In this document: positions 46,863 to 58,422 of the stretch, piece by piece | Position numbering within the stretch: the first letter of the stretch is position 1 | Layout: each line of letters opens with the position of its first letter | Origin: Centropus unirufus | Taxonomy: Eukaryota > Chordata > Aves > Cuculiformes > Centropidae | Length of the DNA stretch: 64,000 bases | NCBI GenBank assembly: GCA_013397695.1 | Contig: VYZI01000492.1 | Span: 1-64,000 of the forward strand | Reading direction: 5' to 3' | Made by a program: the position numbers and the translations under genes | Notes under the pieces: generated by a model | Seen by the model: only the letters and a program-made list of their open reading frames with translations | The model's database searches: none | What the model was told of the DNA's origin: nothing

Positions 46863-47717
46863 CGAAAATCACATCCTTCCAGGAGCTACACATTTTTCCC
46901 TGGCCCCTTAAAAGGTGGAAAATAGAGAAAGTATGTTACAGAAAATCCCATCTCTGGGATTTGTAGCCTGGTGGGAACAACTTTGGAGGTGAATCAATTC
47001 CTGCTTTGCTCCAAGCTAGGATGAAAATTGTCATGTAAGCTCCAGGGTTTCAAGATAATGCGTGTTCTTTCTTGGTGAGTACCATTGGGTTACTCTCTGG
47101 AACAAGTCAGTGTTTGCCTTACACAAACATCTTCTGCAGAGATTAATGCAGAGTGCAGCTGACTTGGTAATCCTGCTTTTGCTCCAATGTTTTTGTAAGA
47201 TTTTTCTGAAGGTAAAATGTTAGATTAGTGAATATTTGAATATGTAAATTGGGAGATTTTAATCGAGAAACGATTTGCACTTGTGTTCACATAAATAAAT
47301 ATGTTTTCCCACGTGGGTTCCTATTTACATGCCAATATATTTTCCACTGGAAAAATCCACTACTGACTTTATGAGGCATGTCCTTTTGCTAAGCAAGCTA
47401 ATTTTGCTCAGTATTTAACTGGGTGGTTTTTTTAATGTAAATGCCTGCTTACAGTTCTCAGACTTCTCCATTTATCTTAAGAAATCTCAAATGAACAAAC
47501 TTGTTGTGACATTCCCTACATTCATAATGAAAAGCACGCCCACTGAACTAGAAGCAAGTGAGCTGGTGGAGTGGCTTTTGTTTTGTTCTTAAAAAATCCA
47601 ATAAGTTTGTGGGAAAAAAATCAGTTTTGGAAGACAAAAAAAAGATCTGCTTATGAATTGTCTTCAACGGAAAATGTGGGAAAACATTTTATGTTGTGAA
47701 GATGTTTTTGTTTACTA
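46863..47717. other. AT-rich repeat-free stretch
   Basis: No gene recognised. Contains the palindrome CCCACGTGGG at 47308-47317, listed separately. Confidence 0.45.
47308..47317. promoter_or_regulatory. Candidate CACGTG E-box in perfect 10-bp palindrome
   Basis: CCCACGTGGG is a perfect palindrome with a CACGTG core, the site type bound by USF and MYC-family bHLH proteins. It sits in AT-rich, repeat-free sequence (47160-47400). Function is not shown. Confidence 0.25.
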
Positions 47718-48211
47718 GCATCATTCAGTTCTGGAGTCCTGAGCACAGGAAGGACATGGATCTTGGATCCAGAGAAGACCACAGAGATGATCCAAGGGTT
47801 GGAGCAACTCCCATACAAAGACAGTCTGAGACAGTTGGAGCTGTTCAGTTTGAAGAAGGGAAGGCTCCAGGGACACATTATAACACCCTTAAAGGGGCCT
47901 ACAGGAAAGCTGGTAAGGGGCTCTTTATTAGGGAGTGCAGGAACAGGATGATTGGAATGGTTTTAAGATGAAAGAGGGGAGATTTAGATGAGATCTTAGG
48001 AAGAAATGTTTTGCTGTGAGGGTGGTGAGGCACTGGCACAGGTTGCCCGGAGAAGTCATGGCTGCCCCATCCCTGGAGGTGTTCCAAGCAAGGTTGGTTG
48101 GATCTTTGAGCAACCTTATGCAGTGGGAGGTCTCCCTGCCCACAGCAGGGGAGTAGAACAGGATGATCTTTAAGGTCTCTTCCGACCCAAACCATTCTAT
48201 GATTCTGTGAT
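47718..48211 (+). mobile_element. CR1 LINE 3' fragment (family A), about 495 bp
   Basis: 'CAGTTCTGGAGTCCTGAGCA', 'GAAGACCACAGAGATGATCC', 'TTTGAAGAAGGGAAGGCTCC', 'TTCCAAGCAAGGTTGGTTGG', ending ACCCAAACCATTCTATGATT. The plus frames over its left half are broken ORF2 C-terminus. Confidence 0.96.
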
Positions 48212-51023
48212 TTCAACTGCGTCAAGCACTAATGATTTCCAAATTGCATTTGTAGTTTAGATTTGTCTGTGAGGGGGTGGGGGTGGGGGAAGAACGAGAA
48301 GAAATAAGCTGGGTTGAAAGGCTGTTAAGTAAGCCCAAAGCTAAGCAAAACTTTCAGTTTGAGATGGAGCAAAATATATTCAAGATAAGCTTAATTATTT
48401 TGTGTGTCTCGTTTCAGCCAGTAAGCCGAATAAATGTTCTTCATCAAGAACAGCTTCTTAGTTTACTTACACATAAGAAATAATTCTGTATATGAATCAG
48501 TGAAAATTTGTTTGCCTTCAGTTTCATTTTCTCTGCAGCTTGTTCATCCTGGCATGTGTTGGATTTGGGCAACAAGAGTGAGACATGGAGATACAGAATT
48601 TATACAAACCCTGACTGGACAGGGAGTCAAGTGCCTGTGTTCCCCTCCTGGGAGGATGACCTCTGGCTCATGCCCAATGGGATGCACAGAGACTTCAGGC
48701 CACCTGTTGATGTTGACCTGCACTGTCTCTGCTAGGCTGGTGGAGCTCCCTGAGGAAGCACCCTGCCTCACATCCCAAATCCTCTACTCTCACTTGGTGC
48801 CAGTAACACCAGAAGGGGTAGGAATGTAACTCAAGGGTGAGTTGGATGTTTAGTTAATGTTTTGACATAATGGGCTCTGATTTACCATACCATCTCTGAA
48901 GCCAGCAATGCTTGGAAGATTCAGGTAGGGAGGAAATGTAGCAGGAAGAAGGCACACGATGTCCCAGGCATTGGCTGAGATTTTGAGTGGTTCTGCTTTC
49001 TGCTGTCCAACCTGTGGTAGTCCTTGGTGAACTCAGCCAGGATGGGAAAGCTGGTGAGGTACAGGGTAGATCTATGGCCGGCAGCATGGCACCATGCCAG
49101 GAGATTCTGAGACTGCAGGAGGAGCTCTCTGCTGGTCCCAGGAGGTGAAGGAAAGGGTGACCCCACTACACCTCCCAGTGGGGAGAGAGACTTGAACCTT
49201 GGTAGACTTGAACCTGGGAGATGCTTGATTTAGCTCTGCCAGTCTGCAGTGGGTTCTGAGTGAAGCTCTGGCCAGCGTACAAAAATTACTTGCATTTTCC
49301 AGCCCTCCAGCATGTGGTTTCTTCCTCTAGGCAGCAAGGGCCATAAGCAGGGGGTCCTGTGAAGACAGGCTGAGGATTCAGTGATGTGACTGCTGGTAAG
49401 CACTGCCCTGCAAGTCCCATTTGACTCCCACAAGGAGATAGTCCCTATTCCTGAGCTACCATGCAGAATGAACTGTAGTCAGTTTAACTTCCCATGACTG
49501 TGGCACAGATAAAACTGCAAAAGCATCAACCACCAGCTGTTAGCACCAGTCCTACTGTCATGATGGGTTTCTGTCACCTTACATGACTGAGGGCCAGACC
49601 CACAAGAGCTGGTAGGTTCCTATTGTAATGCCAGGGCTGTCTTAATGCGTGGATGTTGAGGTGAGAGAAGCTTCACAGTGAAAATTATGGAGAGGGAATC
49701 AGAGTACAAGAGCTATCAATCTCCTTGTGTCCATGTTTGCATCTTCCGGAAGAATGCTTTCTCTGATGGGCAGAACCACATTTGGGAATAAACCCTTGTG
49801 ATTGCCAGCAAGACCACCCCAAGTGAGGCCACCATCTGAGCTGAAGATTCTCTGTGCAGGTCTATCCCTCAGGTTTCACGCCTTTTATTTCTCATCTTCC
49901 GACTTCTGTTTTTTCTCTTTCTGATCCTTCCTTTACTCAAATATGTATTCCAGGTAAGGCATACAGGGATACAGTGGCGGCAGGATATGCAGGGATTTGA
50001 AGATATGAATCCTAGTAATGCTAATAGCGTTAATTACACTGCAAAATTAAGTAGCCATGAAAACATGTCCCATGGGTTCTAAAGCAAAGATTCATTTGTT
50101 CAGGCTAAATAACTGTTCTTAAACCTGCATGACAAGGAAGAGCATTCTGGGAAAGACAGCTGAAGAAAAATGTATTTATCCTGGCCATGAGGGCCTATTA
50201 CTCCTCGAAGAGTTACCCACCGAGGAGGTACAAAGAGTTTGAAACTGCTCAAAGCATTAGTACCAGTGAGAGCGTTAGATGGAAAAATAAATGATCACTG
50301 CTTTTGCGTAATGTACTTGTTTGACCAAATAGGAATTTCACTATAATGCCAGATGATTAGGCAGTACGAGTCCCCCGGACATTGGTGACTGCATTTGGAA
50401 ATCAGTGTAGAGTATGAAATGCTAAGAAAATCAGAAATGCTGGACAGGATTGAAAAACTTCGCATAACTTCTTTGATACTGGGAAGGCAAAAGACCCCCC
50501 AGGAAACTGCAATCTGTCCAGATCAATTTTTTTTTCCTGACTTCAACCAACTAGCAGCTGCTCTAAGACTGGGACATGTGGATTTCTAACATTTCCAAAG
50601 AACTGCTATCTAAATTTTCACAGTTACAACTCAGCATGTTCTCCTTAGCCTTAGAAGCAGTTAATATGGGCTTGTCTCTTACTACATGCTTGGCATTAAT
50701 AGTGTCTCCTGAAGGCTAGTTTCCCAGGCTTATTTTTTTTTTTTATTGGAGAGGGAGCAAGGAGAGAATTAAATTTACAGTTTCTGTAAATCTGAGGCTG
50801 TTCTCTTTTGACTCTGATTGCACAGTGACTGAATAGCTGAAAGGCTGGACTGGTTTTTGATAAAAAGATTTCTAGAAAACAACCAACTCTGAAGTCTCAT
50901 GGCATCAGGAACTGCAGTAAGTATCAGTCCTACTGGCAGGAAAAGCATATCTGTGACACACAGAGGAAAGCACCTGGGTCAGGATGCAGCCATGGGACGC
51001 AGAGAGCAGCTCCTTTGTTGCCT
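48212..51023. other. Second longest CR1-free stretch, 2.8 kb
   Basis: No gene recognised. The plus frames 48434-48829 (131 residues) and 48508-48735 overlap in different registers and neither matches a family. CTCAAATATGTATTCCAG followed directly by GTAAGG near 49950-49960 puts acceptor and donor words back to back, so no exon is implied. Confidence 0.45.
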
Positions 51024-51196
51024 GCTATTGGCTGCCCAGAGAAGTGGTGGACTCTCCTTTCCTCGAGGAGTCAAAAAAGCAGGTAGATGTGGCACTTCAG
51101 GACGTGGTTTATTAGGCATGGTGGTGTTGGGCTGATGGTTGGGCTGGGCGATCTTAGAGGTCTTTTCCAATCTTAGTGATTCTATGATCCTATGAT
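51024..51196 (+). mobile_element. CR1 LINE 3' tail (family B)
   Basis: 'TTGGCTGCCCAGAGAAGTGG', 'GTAGATGTGGCACTTCAGGA', 'CGTGGTTTATTAGGCATGGT', ending TTCCAATCTTAGTGATTCTA and TGATCCTATGAT. Confidence 0.94.
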
Positions 51197-52771
51197 AGAG
51201 TGTTCCAGCATTGTTGCTAACAGGTGAGCCCTCCCTCCTGGCCATCTCACTCATAGGATCCCTGGAGTACCACCAAACTCAGCAGTTTCAAGTCTTCATG
51301 TGAATCCACCCACACTACATGCAAGTGCCCTGCTCAGTGCGAAGGGAAGAATAAATCCAGGCTGCAGTTATCTTCTCTAAGAGAAAAGTAGCAGTGGTGT
51401 CAGTCTCCATTGCAAGGTCTAACAACAACAGAGACAGGGCTTATCTTGGGGCTTGAATAGACAAGTGTTAACACTTTCTAGAGTGGTTGGGATTAGGCAG
51501 GTGGTTGGAGTAGTCCATTCCTTCCATGGCTCTACACTCAATGAAACCAATGTAGGAACTTTTTTATTCCAAACAAAGAAAGAACTTTCTCCTTCTAGAA
51601 GAAACTTGGCGTTGGATAAGGTTGGTTTTCCTTGACCCACGTACAGAAGGCAGTAAAGCTGAAGGTGAAAAATGCACTAGAGCCTGGGTGGAGCAGAGTG
51701 GGCAGGAAGAGCTCTACCAAAGCTATTTTTACCGCTTTTGCACCCACCTTTTCTTGGAATGCCATTGCTTTTAGTGAAGTTCTCTGCTATCTAAGGAAGA
51801 TTTCCTTAGAGAAGAAAGCATCACAAGGTTTTGCTGGATGTTCACAGAACACTTGCAACATCACCCTACTCCAAAAATACCGAAGCAGGGTATAGTTGAA
51901 CAAGTGCCAAAGTAAGAAATCCCTTGGAAAGTGAGGCAATGGTGAGGGAAGTGACAATTGATAATGTTGTTTTTAAATGATATTGTCTATTTTCCAGTCA
52001 CCTGATGGGGTGACTGTGGTTGAAGACTCTTATTTATGGGACAAATACATTACAACAGATCTTGCTCAACAGCATAGAGGAATAAATGAGTAGAAGGATA
52101 GATAGGTGTATGGACAAACACAAGCTACTCTCAAAGCTAGCACAGCTGTTTTATCAATAGGAACTGTTATCATCAGTGTGCCACAAAAGCAGTGATTGAA
52201 ACATTAGTGGAAAATGGATGGATGCGGACTGTAAGATAGGACATGGATAGACTGAAGATGTTCCTTCATCCACAAGGGCTTAGTCTCCAAGAAGTAACTT
52301 TAATCTACAGCCCTAAACAGTGGCAAAGCAAGGGAACAATATCCCTCTAACTGTGCAAAGCAGGAAGCCAGGGGTTCCCATGCCAGCAGAGAGGTTGATG
52401 CCAGGCCCATGATGCAGAGAGCTGTAGGTTTCATCTTGGTTTTGAAATGGAAAGCAACTGAATGTCTTCCATCCACCACTGCATATCAGTCTAGTTCCTC
52501 ACTCTGCCATAAAGCCCTTGCGTACCAGTCCAGCATACTGAAAGTTACCCTGGTAGCCTGCAGAAGTGGTTGCGAAGTGTGTAAACATTGCAGTAGAGCT
52601 GGGACATGGTTCAGATCTCAAGAGACTGCAAGACCTAAAACCCACCCAAGCCCCTATGCCTGTCATTACCTGGGACTGGCCACTTGTTATGGCCTAGAAA
52701 CAGCCAGGAGGAAACATAATGTCTGTCACATGGAAGGAAATCTGAAGGCCTGAATCTGGGACATACTTAAG
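51197..52771. other. Non-coding spacer
   Basis: No gene recognised. The plus frame 52409-52753 (114 residues) has no family resemblance. Confidence 0.45.
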
Positions 52772-52803
52772 TCATAGAATCATAGAATCATAGAATCATA
52801 GAA
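52772..52803 (-). repeat. CR1 terminal octamer array, four perfect units
   Basis: TCATAGAA is repeated four times without error on the plus strand (TTCTATGA on the element's own strand), marking the 3' end of the CR1 copy. Confidence 0.95.
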
Positions 52804-53049
52804 TCGCTAGGTGGGAAGAGACCTCTGAGATCATCAAGTCAAACCATAACCATCTGCCACTAAACCATATCCCTAAGCATCTCATCTCTCCATCTGTTAA
52901 ATATCTCCAGGGATAGTGAATCCACCACCTCCCTGGGGAGCCTGTTTCAGCACCTGATGACTCGGAAAAATTTTTTTTCCTAATCTCCAACCTGAATCTC
53001 CCCTGGCACAGCTTGAAGGCTATTTCCCCTCGTCCTATCGCCTGTCACT

Positions 53050-53908
53050 TGGGAGAAGAGACCAGCACCCACCTCTTTACAACCTCCTTTCAGGCAGTTG
53101 TAGACAGCGATAAGAGCTCCCCTCAGCCTCCTCTTCTCCAGGCTAAATAACCCCAGTTCCCTCCGCCACTCCTCATAAGCCTTGTTCTCCAGCCCCTACA
53201 CCAGCTTTGTTTCCCTTCTCTGGACACACTCCAGGACCTCAATGTCCTCCTTGTAGTGAGGGGCCCAGAACTGAGGACAGGATTCAAGGTACAGCCTCAC
53301 CACTGCCAAGTACAGGGGCAGAATCACCTCCCTGGACCTGCTGGCCGCACTGTTTCTGATACAAGCCAAGATGCCATTGGCCTTCTTGGCCACCTGTGCA
53401 CACTGCTGGGTCATGCTTATTTGGCCTGTCCAGATCCCTTTGAAGAGACTCCCTACCCTCAAGAAGATCAACACTTACTCCCAGTTTTGTGTTGTCTGTG
53501 AACTTGCCGAGGGTACGTTCAATCCGTTCAATCCCTTTGTCCAGGTCGTTGATAAAGATATTGAACAGGACTGGACTCAGCACTGAGCCCTGGGGAACAC
53601 CACTTGGGACCGCCCTCCAGCTAGATTTGAGTCTATTTACCACAACTCTTTGGGCCTGACCATCCAGCCAGTTTTCCACCCTAGAGAGGGTGTATCGGTC
53701 TAGGCCAGTGGCAGCCAGTTTCTTGAGCAGAATGCTGTGAAAAACTGTGACGTCCACAGCCTTTCCCTCATCCACTAAGTGCATCACTTTGTCAGAGAAG
53801 AAGGACAGGTTAGTTTGGCAGGATCTGCCTTTCACAAACCCATGATGACTGGGCCTGATCACCCGGTTGACTTGCATGTGCTGTGTGATAGCACTCAACA
53901 AGTCAAGG
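53050..53908 (-). pseudogene. CR1 ORF2 reverse-transcriptase remnant with inactivating changes
   Basis: The minus frame 53284-53916 stays open for 210 residues: HHGFVKGRSCQTNLSFFSDKV, VDEGKAVDV, then motif B GVPQGSVLSPVLFNIFINDLD (53541-53615). Three defects are visible. An in-frame loss of 10 codons near 53745-53755 joins AVDV to TVFHSILL and removes the motif A segment with its catalytic Asp (compare 6489-6518 in the other large copy). Motif C at 53491-53502 reads F-T-D-N in place of F-A-D-D. A deletion of roughly 170 bp near 53424-53432 drops the 'RWAEANCMRFNKAKC' region and shifts the frame; the continuation is in the frame at 53196-53474 (QQCAQVAKKANGILACIRNSAASRSREVI). It cannot be active. 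Confidence 0.9.
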
Positions 53909-54203
53909 TCACTCACACTGCCACCCCTTTAAAGGATGTCTGAGAGGAGATTTGTAGGAGGTTGTGAGCTTCTCGGGCACTTGGGGAATGAGATGCATAA
54001 ATGCATGAGACCGCTGGCTGAAGTCAAGTGAAAAACTAAAATAGCCCAGAGTCTTTACAAAACAAGCAACCTTTGCGTAGGTGCACCATGCCACAAGGAA
54101 GCCACAACATATTTTGATTTGGCTGGGTTTATAGCTCATGAACTCATTGGAACAACAGTGACTGGTGGCTCTTATGTCCCAGTCAACGTCTGCAACACAG
54201 CTG

Positions 54204-54449
54204 ATCACAGAATGGTTGGCATTGGAAGGGACCTTAAAGATCATCCAGTCCCAGCCCCCTGCCATGGGCAGGGACAGCTTCCACTGCACCAGGCTGCTCA
54301 AAGCCCCATCCAGCCTGGCCTTGAACACCTCCAGGGATGGGGCATCCACAACTTCTCAGGGCAATCACAGCTTCTCTGTGCCAGTCACTTACCGCTCTCA
54401 CAGGAAAATATTTCTCCCTAATATCTAATTTAAATCTCCTCTTTAAAGA
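54204..54449 (-). mobile_element. CR1 LINE 3' tail (family A)
   Basis: 'ATCACAGAATGGTTGGCATT', 'CCATGGGCAGGGACAGCTTC', 'CTGGCCTTGAACACCTCCAG', 'TTCTCAGGGCAATCACAGCT', ending near 'TCTAATTTAAATCTCCTCTT'. It lies about 300 bases from the large copy at 52772-53908 in the same orientation but belongs to another 3' family, so it is a separate insertion. Confidence 0.94.
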
Positions 54450-55880
54450 CACCTTTATACCGTTTTATTTCCAAAGGCATTCACAGTGAGAAGTCTCGTC
54501 TTCTCTCAGCTGAAAGCTAATTGCCAGCTTTTTTGGTCTTAATATTGGGGGAAATCTGCCAAGACACTGGAAGCTTTCCCAAAGGATAAATTGCTGACAG
54601 GATCATGAGGGGAGTACTTAGCCAATTTAGCCTCAGTTTCCCTATTCTGGAGACTTTCAAGCTTCATTGGAGATGCTATGACAATAAAGTTGCATCTGTC
54701 CTTTGTGTCAGCAGTTTGTTGTGTCTGAACAAAGACAGAGAGAAGCTTGTCTATCTAGGAAGCCTGAAGTGCTGTGACAACAGCTTACACAAATCAGGTT
54801 CTCTGACACAATTTTGAACCTGCACTCTAAGTAGATTATTCCAGCTTCCCTTACTTAGCAGCAGAGGCTAACGCAAGGTTTAGGTGATCTTTAAAACAAG
54901 GCTTTCATATTGCTGTCTGTGGCACTGAAACCACAGAGATTGATTGCAGATGCAGCAAGCAGCTTTGACAGATGAATGTTCCAAGTGTAAACATTTGGAA
55001 AGTCAATAAAGGTAATAAATCTGTGCAGTGTATGGGAAAAAAATAGCTGAATAAAGGCTTTTGGGGGTGTTTGGCCTGGACACTGCAGCCCTGACTGTTC
55101 TGGAAACAGCTATCATTATTATACATTGCATTTGATTGCTTTATTTCATCACACGGACCCGTAGGCAAAGCACGATGCGCTGCAGTGTGCATTTAACTAG
55201 AAGATGAAAAGAATGTGATTTTTTTTGTTCTTCTACTGCTTTTTTTATCTAGGAAATACTGCAAGATTTTTGAAAAGGAGTATTGGATGCCCAAGTCCCA
55301 TTTTCAGAACTGATTGAGGGACAAACTTGCAAAGGTTTTGTAAATACCTTAACGTGCAAGTATATTTGTGTCTTTAAGCATTCAGGATGCCTGAAAGGAC
55401 CACACATAGGAATTGGTATCTATTCTATGGGTGCCTTTTGGATATATTAAGAAGCTTTCCTCTATCTTATAGCACTCTCAATGGTCCAAAAATCAGCTGT
55501 CTGGAACCATTGTTGATTACTGGGAAGAGGAGTTCGTCCAATCAGACTCTTTGGACCTGATGGTAAATTGCTCTGAAAACCAGGATTTCTACACAAAATG
55601 CACAGATTCAGAAACGAGTATTTACAGTGCCAGACCTCCTAATTTTTTCTCAATAGCAGAAGTGCTCAGCTTCCCAACAGAGTCAAGGAAAATTAAATTA
55701 TATTGCACTTGTAAGCAGACTCCATACAGAATTTTAATAATATTTATTTTTATGGGCTTGTGAAAAGCCCATAAGAATATGGTGCTCCTGAACTAACCAG
55801 GCTGAGAACAATTAGCACTAACACCCTCTACGAAATACCTCATGACTCCAGAACCATATGGTACAGGAATGTTCAGTGAA
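54450..55880. other. AT-rich non-coding spacer
   Basis: No gene recognised. Holds the perfect 10-bp hairpin at 55750-55774, listed separately. Confidence 0.5.
55750..55774. repeat. Perfect 10-bp inverted repeat, 5-base loop
   Basis: TTATGGGCTT (55750-55759), loop GTGAA, AAGCCCATAA (55765-55774). It could form a short RNA hairpin but is too short for a typical pre-miRNA, and no terminator role is expected in a vertebrate. Confidence 0.85.
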
Positions 55881-56316
55881 AGGCAATGAAGATAGTGAAG
55901 GGCTTGGAGCACAAGTTTTATGAGGAGTGGCTGAGGGAACTGGGGTGGTTTAGCCTGGAGAAGACGAGGAGGCTGAGGGGAGACCAAATTGCTCTCTACA
56001 AATACCTGAAAGGAGGTTGCAGCAAAGTGAGTGCTGGTCTCTTCAACCAGGTAACAAGTGCTAGGATGAGAGGAAATGGCCTCAAGTTGCACCAGGGGAG
56101 GCTGAGACTGCATATTAGGAAAAATTTCTTTACAGGAAGAGTGGTAAAGCATTGGAAGAAGCTGTCCAGGGAAGTGATGGAGACTCCATCTGTGGAGGTG
56201 TTCAAAAGCATGTAGACACTGCACTCTGGGAGATGGTTTAGTATGTTAAGTGGTGGTGGGCTAACATTTAGACTGAATTAGCCTAGAGGTCTTTTCCAAT
56301 CTTAGTGATTCTATGC
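55881..56316 (+). mobile_element. CR1 LINE 3' fragment (family B), about 435 bp
   Basis: The plus frame 55886-56215 reads VKGLEHKFYEEWLRELGWFSLEKTRRLRGDQIALYKYLKGGCSKVSAGLFNQVTSARMRGNGLKLH, an almost continuous ORF2 C-terminus of 109 residues. The tail ends TCCAATCTTAGTGATTCTAT. It faces the family B copy at 56715-57362. Confidence 0.96.
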
Positions 56317-56714
56317 TATTATTAAAGTTTTATCTAAGTATTTTGGGAGATTGTCTTGTAGTCATGGACGCAGCCTCAGTGAGTTCTGAAAAATTTTAAA
56401 GACAAATGACAACAAAATGTATAGAATTATCCTACTTTGTTAGCTACATGTTCTAGTTTAGATTTTGCTTCTCCCTGCTTCTCCCTTGCCCTGCCGTCTG
56501 AAGTGCATTAGTTTCCATAGAAACAATATGTGCAGGATGGGTTCCTTGGTATCTTTGAGTGGGATTCAGCCAGCAAAATATATTCTCTTTTTAGATACAT
56601 TGTTGGGGAAAAAAAAGAAGCCACCTTCATCAAAAAACCTGGGGCTGCACACAGGCAGGAGCAAACTTGGACCTCAGTGCTGCAGAAACTCAGCAGAGCT
56701 TGAGAGGAGACAGC
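56317..56714. other. Spacer between two convergent CR1 copies
   Basis: Nothing recognisable. It would form the loop if the flanking family B copies paired in one transcript. Confidence 0.5.
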
Positions 56715-57362
56715 CATAGAATCATTAAGGTTGGAAAAGACCTCTAATATCATCATGTCCAAACGTCAGCACAAAACCACCGTGCCTACTAAATCATGTC
56801 CTCAAGTACCACCTCTACACACTTTTTGAGCACCTCCACTTTCCTGGGCATTCTCTTCCCAGTTCCACCACTCTTCCAGTAAAGAAATATTTCCTAATAT
56901 CCAATCTAAACTTCCCCTGACACAGCTTGAGGCCATTCCCTCTCTCCTAGCACATGTTACTTTGCTGAAGAGACCAGCACCCACTTCACTACAACCTCCT
57001 TTCAGGTAGTTGTAGGGAGCAATGGGGTCTCCCCTCAACCTCCTCCAGACTAAATAATCCCAGTTTCCTCAGCCACATCCTATAACTGCTGTACTCCAGA
57101 CCCTTCATGAGCTCCGTTGTCTCTCTCTGGATACACTCCAGCAATTCAATGTCCTTCTTGTACTGTGGGGCCCAAAACTGCTGGCAGGATTTGAGGCATG
57201 GCCTTACCAGCGCCGAGTGCAGTGGGACAATCTCTTCCCTACTCCTACCAGCCACACCATTTGTGATCAAAGGAAGGGTGCTGTTGGCCGTCTTAGACAC
57301 CTGAGCACACTGCTGGCTCATATTCAGCTGGCTATCCACCAGCACCAGGAGGAAGTCCTGTT
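56715..57362 (-). mobile_element. CR1 LINE fragment (family B), about 650 bp
   Basis: Tail CATAGAATCATTAAGGTTGG, then 'AAAACCACCGTGCCTACTAA', 'AGGTAGTTGTAGGGAGCAAT', 'CTTGTACTGTGGGGCCCAAA' and 'GCTGGCTCATATTCAGCTGG'. It is truncated in the reverse-transcriptase C-terminal part at the 'LGVLVDSQLN' region. Confidence 0.96.
56840..57360 (-). pseudogene. CR1 ORF2 C-terminal remnant
   Basis: The minus frame 56989-57345 reads MLVDSQLNMSQQCAQVSKTANSTLPLITNGVAGRSREEIVPLHSALVRPCLKSCQQFWAPQYKKDIELLECIQRETTELMKG, the stretch after the catalytic core. A deletion at the LEKRRLRGD site shifts the frame into 56802-57038. No catalytic motif is present, so it is non-functional. Confidence 0.88.
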
Positions 57363-57967
57363 TCCCTAGAAATTTGTGCAGGGTCTCATCTGGTCTTGCA
57401 ATGCTTGCAAGATTTCACCTCTCGACTTTTCATACTGCTCTTAACTGACACATTTCTGAGTGATTTGAGACAACGCATCAATTGTTCTGTTATTAAATTA
57501 TGATAACTGCATTTGAGCGGGCATCTTAACCAGGAAACAAACTCATAATATTTTAAGTCTTTGTGGAACAATTTAAACAAATAATTTAATAGTAGGATCT
57601 TTGTCATATATGGAAGATCCTTGTCAAGAAGTGAGCTTTAGGTTTAATATATCCCTGTCCAAAAGGCTGTGGCTAATATCTCTTCTCCCAAATACTTTGC
57701 TGCTTTTTTTCAAAAGGCAATGAAGACTATACAGTCATTTGAAAAGCAGTCTTGTTCAAGTTCAATTAGTTCTAATGGTTTATGATAAGAGGCATTCTAA
57801 GTAACTCGCATTTCCATTTCATCCACCATTTTCTTAGGTAATCACCTTTTAAAACCATCAGTTAATTGCAGTGCACTGTGATGTTAACCTCTGCAGACTT
57901 GAAGGCACCAGTTCACGGGTTGCAATACCTACAAAGGGTTCTACTAAACAACATTAACCACATAATT
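57363..57967. other. AT-rich repeat-free spacer
   Basis: No gene recognised. Sequence at 57730-57900 (TTCAATTAGTTCTAATGG, CAGTTAATTGCAGTGCAC) has the look of conserved non-coding DNA, unproven. Confidence 0.45.
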
Positions 57968-58192
57968 CTGGAGCACTCCCATACCAGGACTGGCTGAGAG
58001 AGTTGGGCTTGTTCAGCCTAGAGAAGAGAATGTTCCAGGGGGACCTTCCAGTACTGAAAGGAGGGGGGGCATACAGGAAAGTTGGGGGGGCTCTGCATCA
58101 GGGAGTCCAGGGACGGGATAAACAGGAAGTTTTAAGTTGAAGACGAGAGGTTTAGATGAGATGTTAGGAAGAAATGTTTTCCTGTGAGGCTG
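57968..58192 (+). mobile_element. CR1 LINE 3' fragment, left part of an interrupted copy (family A)
   Basis: 'CTGGAGCACTCCCATACCAG', 'GTTGGGCTTGTTCAGCCTAG', 'GGACCTTCCAGTACTGAAAG', and ends at 'TTTTCCTGTGAGGCTG'. It continues at 58423 after about 230 unrelated bases. Two G7 runs lie inside (near 58072 and 58084). Confidence 0.93.
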
Positions 58193-58422
58193 TATTTCGC
58201 ACTCTCCTTCCACTAGTACCTCCAGCTGCCTCCGTCTACCTCCAGGTTTATGCACAGCATCCTCCCACACCTAATAAATTAAATCAGATATAAATATATT
58301 ATGACATACTGAAGCAGTATGATAACTGTCTTCAGGCATGGCTCCCTGATTCCAGCTGCTCCCTCTCCTTTAAGGAGAGAAAACTCAATTGTTACCATTT
58401 GTATTACCCAAAATCCAAGCAT
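58193..58422. other. About 230-bp sequence interrupting a CR1 copy
   Basis: Sits where CR1 should read through the 'GTGGTGAGGCACTGGCACAG' region. No terminal inverted repeats, tail or coding sequence seen; moderately AT-rich in the middle (TATAAATATATTATGACATA). It replaces roughly 50 CR1 bases, so either an insertion with deletion or two unrelated CR1 fragments lie side by side. Confidence 0.5.

Larger units (their letters stand above)
52772..53908 (-). mobile_element. CR1 LINE, second largest copy (family C)
   Basis: About 1.14 kb of antisense CR1. It starts with four perfect TCATAGAA units (52772-52803), the reverse complement of the terminal octamer array, and runs through the ORF2 C-terminus into the reverse-transcriptase domain. 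It is truncated at the 'LSAITQH' region. The clean tail and long readable frame suggest it is younger than most copies here. Confidence 0.96.

Noticed and set aside
49940..49966. Acceptor TTCCAG directly followed by donor GTAAGG.
   Set aside because: There is no exon between them, so it is most likely coincidence.
52772..54449. Two neighbouring minus CR1 copies considered as one element split by an insertion.
   Set aside because: Both contain their own 3' end regions, of families C and A, so they are independent.
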